Position numbers and translations under genes: made by a program. A DNA stretch of 64,000 nt from Combretum micranthum (lineage: Eukaryota; Streptophyta; Magnoliopsida; Myrtales; Combretaceae). Below the pieces are notes generated by a model that worked only from the letters and a program-made list of their open reading frames with translations, was not told the DNA's origin and made no database searches. Shown here in pieces: positions 60,423 through 64,000 of the stretch; position 1 is the stretch's first letter, and every line of letters starts with the position of its first letter. The stretch is from the NCBI GenBank assembly GCA_024138025.1, contig JAMXBD010001399.1:310001-374000 (forward strand), written 5' to 3'.

Positions 60423-63012
60423 TCATGTAAGCAATCCAGAATCAGAAAATTGATCTACATCCTCTTCACAGCTTGATGGCAAAGAATTAACATCAAATGA
60501 TATTGTTGCCTTATCCACAAATTTCTTCTCAATTCCATCAACGAGAAGATCTTCTAGCCTTTTTATCACCTCCAACTCCATTTTCACCTCCTTCATTGTT
60601 GGTCGCTTACTTCCATTGAGATCTAAGCATCTATATGCCAAATTACCAACTTTATAAATCTCTTCTTCTTTAACTTGACTTAAGATGTAAGGATCGATAA
60701 TCTCAAAGAAAAAGTTGTCCTCAATTGATTGAACAAAGTAGGTAGCTAGACTTCTTCCTTCTCGTTCCCTTAGTGATGATATAGGTTTTTGTCCCGTTAA
60801 AAGCTCCACTAAGACCATTCCGAAACTATATACATCACTTTTATCCGTATATTGACTTGATTGGAAGTACTCTGGATCAAAGTATCCAAATGTCCCTTGC
60901 ACAAGAGTGGTAAGATGGGTTTGCTCAAGAGAAACTAATCTAGCGATTCCAAAATCTGCAATCTTTGCTCGATACTTTCTATCCAAGAGTATATTACTAG
61001 ACTTGATATCTCGATGATAAATGGGCAATAATGTTGCAGAGTGCATATAAGAAAGAGCATTAGCTACATCAATTGCAATTTGTAAACGCATCTCCCATGA
61101 CAAGGGATTTTCTTTATCAGGCATATGGAGATGATCATGGAGGGTTCCATTAGATATGAATTCATATACTAATAAAGGAATTTTTGTTTCTAGACAACAT
61201 CCTAATAGCTTAACTATGTTCCTATGATTAAGTTGTGAGAGAATAATGATCTCGTTAATGAACTGTTCAACTTGCTCCTCATCTATAACTTTGGATTTTT
61301 TTATAGCAACAATTTCTCCATTTTGAAGGATTCCCTTATATACCGTTCCTCCTCCACCTTGACCAAGTATCCTATTCACATTAAAGTGATTAGTAGCGAT
61401 TTCTAATTCTCTTGAACTAAATAAATTGCTTCTCTCCACATTATTATTGATTGAATGTGACTGTTGTAGTAGCAAACCACCATTTTGTTGAAAATACTTC
61501 TCTTTGAGTTTTCTTTCTTTCCTTTTCTTTGTGATCTTATATATCCACCACAAGAAAAGGATAAAGACTATAAAACCCATTCCAGCACCTAAGCCTGCAT
61601 TATTGACAAGAAAGACAAGGTATTAATTTGAACTATTGAAATCATTTATTCTTGAAATATTTCTTTCATTGGAATTACATGGTGAGTTGACTAAACCATC
61701 TAATCTGTTAAGTATATACTAAGTTGCATAAAATATAAGTATATAAATCAAATTGCTAAAAAGCAAAATAACATTCACCCCCTTTTTATTCATGTAAGGC
61801 ATGAAATTTGTTTCAACCACACTCTTACACTTAATCTCTCTCTGTCTCTCCCCTTAATTTTTTTCCTTTTTCTTTTTTTAATTTCGTTTTCATTCTTGTA
61901 TGTAAGTCGATTATACGTACCGATGGCAACGAAATGCATCTTCCGATTGACAACACAATCATAATATCCTGGTCGATTCACACACGTCCCTGCAGAGCAA
62001 TTATTGTACTGTCCGGCTTTGCATTCATCGATATCTAATTGCAGAATTGGATTTAAAAAAAAAAAAAAAAATCAGTAGATTATATGATTGAAAAGAAACA
62101 ACGTGCAAAATAGTATAGTACCTTTACATCCGTTTTCAATATATGGATTCCCTTCGTAGCCATCATCGCAGTAGCAGTAAACAAGTCCTGTCTGGTTCTG
62201 CTGGTATTGTTCATCGCCCGAAGAATCGAACGACAATTCATAACATTGGAAATGCGAGGAAGAGGTATTGTTGTAATTGGTAATAGAAAGATCTTTGACT
62301 ACTCCCCAATTAAGCACCACTGGAATTTTGTTTAGTTTTCTTATGTCTAAGAGGTCAGAATCAGATCTGGAATCATTAAACACGAATGCGTAGCCGCTGG
62401 GAGATTTATCTCTTTCCTCTTTCATAATTAGCACTGACAAATCCTGAGCACCGGAGGCGATATCAGTTTGGCAGCAGTTTATTCCGGAAGGGCAATTACC
62501 ATATATGCTACGACTGCCTTTAATGGTAAAGTCTGTATCGCCATCAGCAGCTTGGCATGTTGACTTGCACCCTTGAAATTCACCCGTTTTACGGTTTTTC
62601 AGCATTGCCGTAGTGTTGCAACCAATCGCAATTAAACTGTTGAAGGAGCTAGAGAAGTGAAAAGGGCTTCCTTGCAAGCTCACAGCCTCACTGGTGGTCC
62701 TGTTCCATATCGTTGGAAGCATAACTTTAATGAACGAAAAAAGTAATTAGGCTCGTATAAGGTGATGCTAAGCACCTCGGCGTTAATCTTCTTAAGGAAA
62801 GGAACAAGAACATTATCCTTTTGTGGTCTACACTCAATCTCATACCACTCATTTAAGAAATAGCCACGCTCAACGCCAAAAGGGTGAGGAATTTGGGTCA
62901 AGTGCCCACAGTGGTTTACGCAGTTAGGCCTGGGGGATGCCCAAGTAGTGGCTCCCATGACCATGAGGAGAAGTACCCACACCACAGCAGGCTCAAAAAT
63001 AACATGCGCCAT
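60423..63012 (-). pseudogene. Wall-associated-kinase-like receptor kinase (WAKL-2) with one frame break
   Basis: Same plan as WAKL-1: exons 63,012-62,122, 62,034-61,921 and 61,594-60,423, with introns of 87 and 326 bp, both phase 1 once the break is allowed for. The signal peptide (MAHVIFEPAVVWVLLLMVMG) and pectin-binding-type start (CVNHCGHLTQIPHPFG) are followed by a frame change near 62,735-62,745 at a run of six T, consistent with one lost base; unrepaired, translation stops after 110 residues. Beyond it the frame is clean to the end (about 725 codons in all): cysteine region ending GYEGNPYIENGCK, EGF-like exon DIDECKAGQYNNC with four cysteines, membrane span GFIVFILFLWWIY, and a complete RD kinase (GQGGGG, AIKK, HRD, DFG, DPE). 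Where WAKL-1 has GPGCF this has RGYF, losing a conserved cysteine. Either a recent pseudogene or a sequencing error in a homopolymer. Confidence 0.85.
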
Positions 63013-63103
63013 AACTTTTGAGTCTATCTGTGTACCTACTCAATATGGCAGAGGTGATTGTAATTTAACCTGTATATATATGTATTTGTATAGGGCCAAT
63101 GCA

Positions 63104-63136
63104 GTTCTCTCTCTCTCTCTATATATATATATAATT
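63104..63136 (-). promoter_or_regulatory. Candidate TATA and GA-repeat promoter of WAKL-2
   Basis: On the minus strand an (AT)n/TATA run (about 63,136-63,120) is followed by a (GA)n run (63,119-63,104), ending about 90 bp before the ATG at 63,012. A second TATA-like stretch, CATATATATACA, lies at 63,072-63,083. GA repeats next to a TATA region are common in plant core promoters. A start site near 63,095 would give an 80-nt leader, like WAKL-1. Confidence 0.45.
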
Positions 63137-63144
63137 ATATGAAA

Positions 63145-64000
63145 AATAAATGGGACATAATCGGGAGGTAATGATAAATGGGAAAATTATTGCTTTTATC
63201 TAGTTAAATTAACAAAATAGAAAATCTTAGTAGAATTGGTAATAGAATCGCTCTAACTATTGTTGTGATTGAAGATATCCCTATGTACATCTATTGTCAA
63301 TCCCTTTTATTTCAAACACAAACAATGTATTCAGGCCTTTTATTCATTTTATTTTCCTTCTCCTAGCTATCTTTTCGCTCATTTTCTGTTGGCTAGTAAG
63401 AGAAAGAGACTTTATCAGAGAGATTAAAAATAAAAAATAAAAAATAAAAAAAACGCTTTGCATTGCAAATCTCACTATCACATAGGAAATCTGGCTTGGA
63501 GCATGTAAATTGTAATAGTTAATTTCAACATTATATTAGACGAAAAGATTAGAAAGACCGAAGGCAGGATTATTTCTATAAAATCTCGGCCCCTTTTTTT
63601 TTTCCCCTTTGTTATTGTATACATATATATAGGGAATTGGTACATCCTCTATATGTTTACCGAATTCTAGTGAAGTACTTCATGTAACATACCACAAATG
63701 GTGGGAATCAACATTGTTCTTGATTCACCTAAAAACTGACATGCGTCTTTTTTAGAAATTGACTAGCTTACAGAACTTGGAACGTGCTCACACATCCGCA
63801 TGTGCTAGTCAATATTAAATTATTAACGGGTGGTTTGGCTTGTTCTCAAAAGATGATCTACAGACCAGAAAACAGGTTATGTTGATATGGAGAATATAAC
63901 ATAGTTAATTAACGAGTTAAACTATTCGTAACCAACAGAATTTGCTTCGATGCCATTGACTAATTTATCAAGTTAAACCTGAACTTTTAATCATTTGCTT
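63145..64000. other. Upstream flank of WAKL-2
   Basis: No gene was seen. Contains an (AAAAAAT)n-like run at about 63,425-63,452 and a T run at 63,594-63,603. Confidence 0.45.

Overview
The window is nuclear DNA from a flowering plant, most likely a eudicot; I cannot name the genus. It is very AT-rich, has GT-AG introns, and carries plant LTR retrotransposons of both the Ty3/gypsy and Ty1/copia types. Only two convincing protein-coding genes are present, both on the minus strand near the right end. The other roughly 50 kb is decayed repeat DNA.

Layout. 1-6.7 kb: tail of a decayed gypsy polyprotein, its purine tract and a 5.2 kb LTR (family A). 8.3-12.5 kb: a second family-A LTR, apparently solo. 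12.96-13.74 kb and 16.24-16.73 kb: two related non-autonomous hAT elements, the first with a perfect 8-bp target duplication. 14.86-15.48 kb: core of a second LTR family (B). 19.08-19.17 kb: a short tRNA-derived SINE. 19.55-35.3 kb: an array of seven diverged repeat units, interrupted by a family-B LTR fragment and by two copies of a retroposon-like insert. 35.3-36.0 kb: a segment that recurs at about 49.1-49.5 kb. 36.2-37.9 kb: a family-B LTR in reverse. 38.1-41.77 kb: the 3' end of a gypsy-like element whose LTR holds a GC-rich CGCCGGC island. 41.77-44.2 kb: a copia element that has lost most of its interior. 44.2-47.5 kb: a third family-A LTR. 47.5-47.6 kb: a copia LTR stub. 49.5-50.2 kb: a tandem repeat of about 180-205 bp.

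Genes. Two tandem wall-associated-kinase-like (WAKL) receptor kinase genes lie 6.3 kb apart: 50,933-54,089 (intact, predicted 750 residues) and 60,423-63,012 (same exon plan, but with a one-base frame break in exon 1). Each has a signal peptide, a cysteine-rich pectin-binding-type domain, a shortened EGF-like exon, a membrane span and an RD-type Ser/Thr kinase. Both introns are in phase 1 in both genes, so they are products of a local duplication. WAKL clusters of this kind commonly expand and decay and are often linked to wall sensing or pathogen response.

The least explained part is the 19.5-35.3 kb array. Its units carry a conserved stretch that can be read on the minus strand as decayed exons, with the motif EGFNIIKEI behind an AG acceptor in some units. 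I could not assign it to any family.
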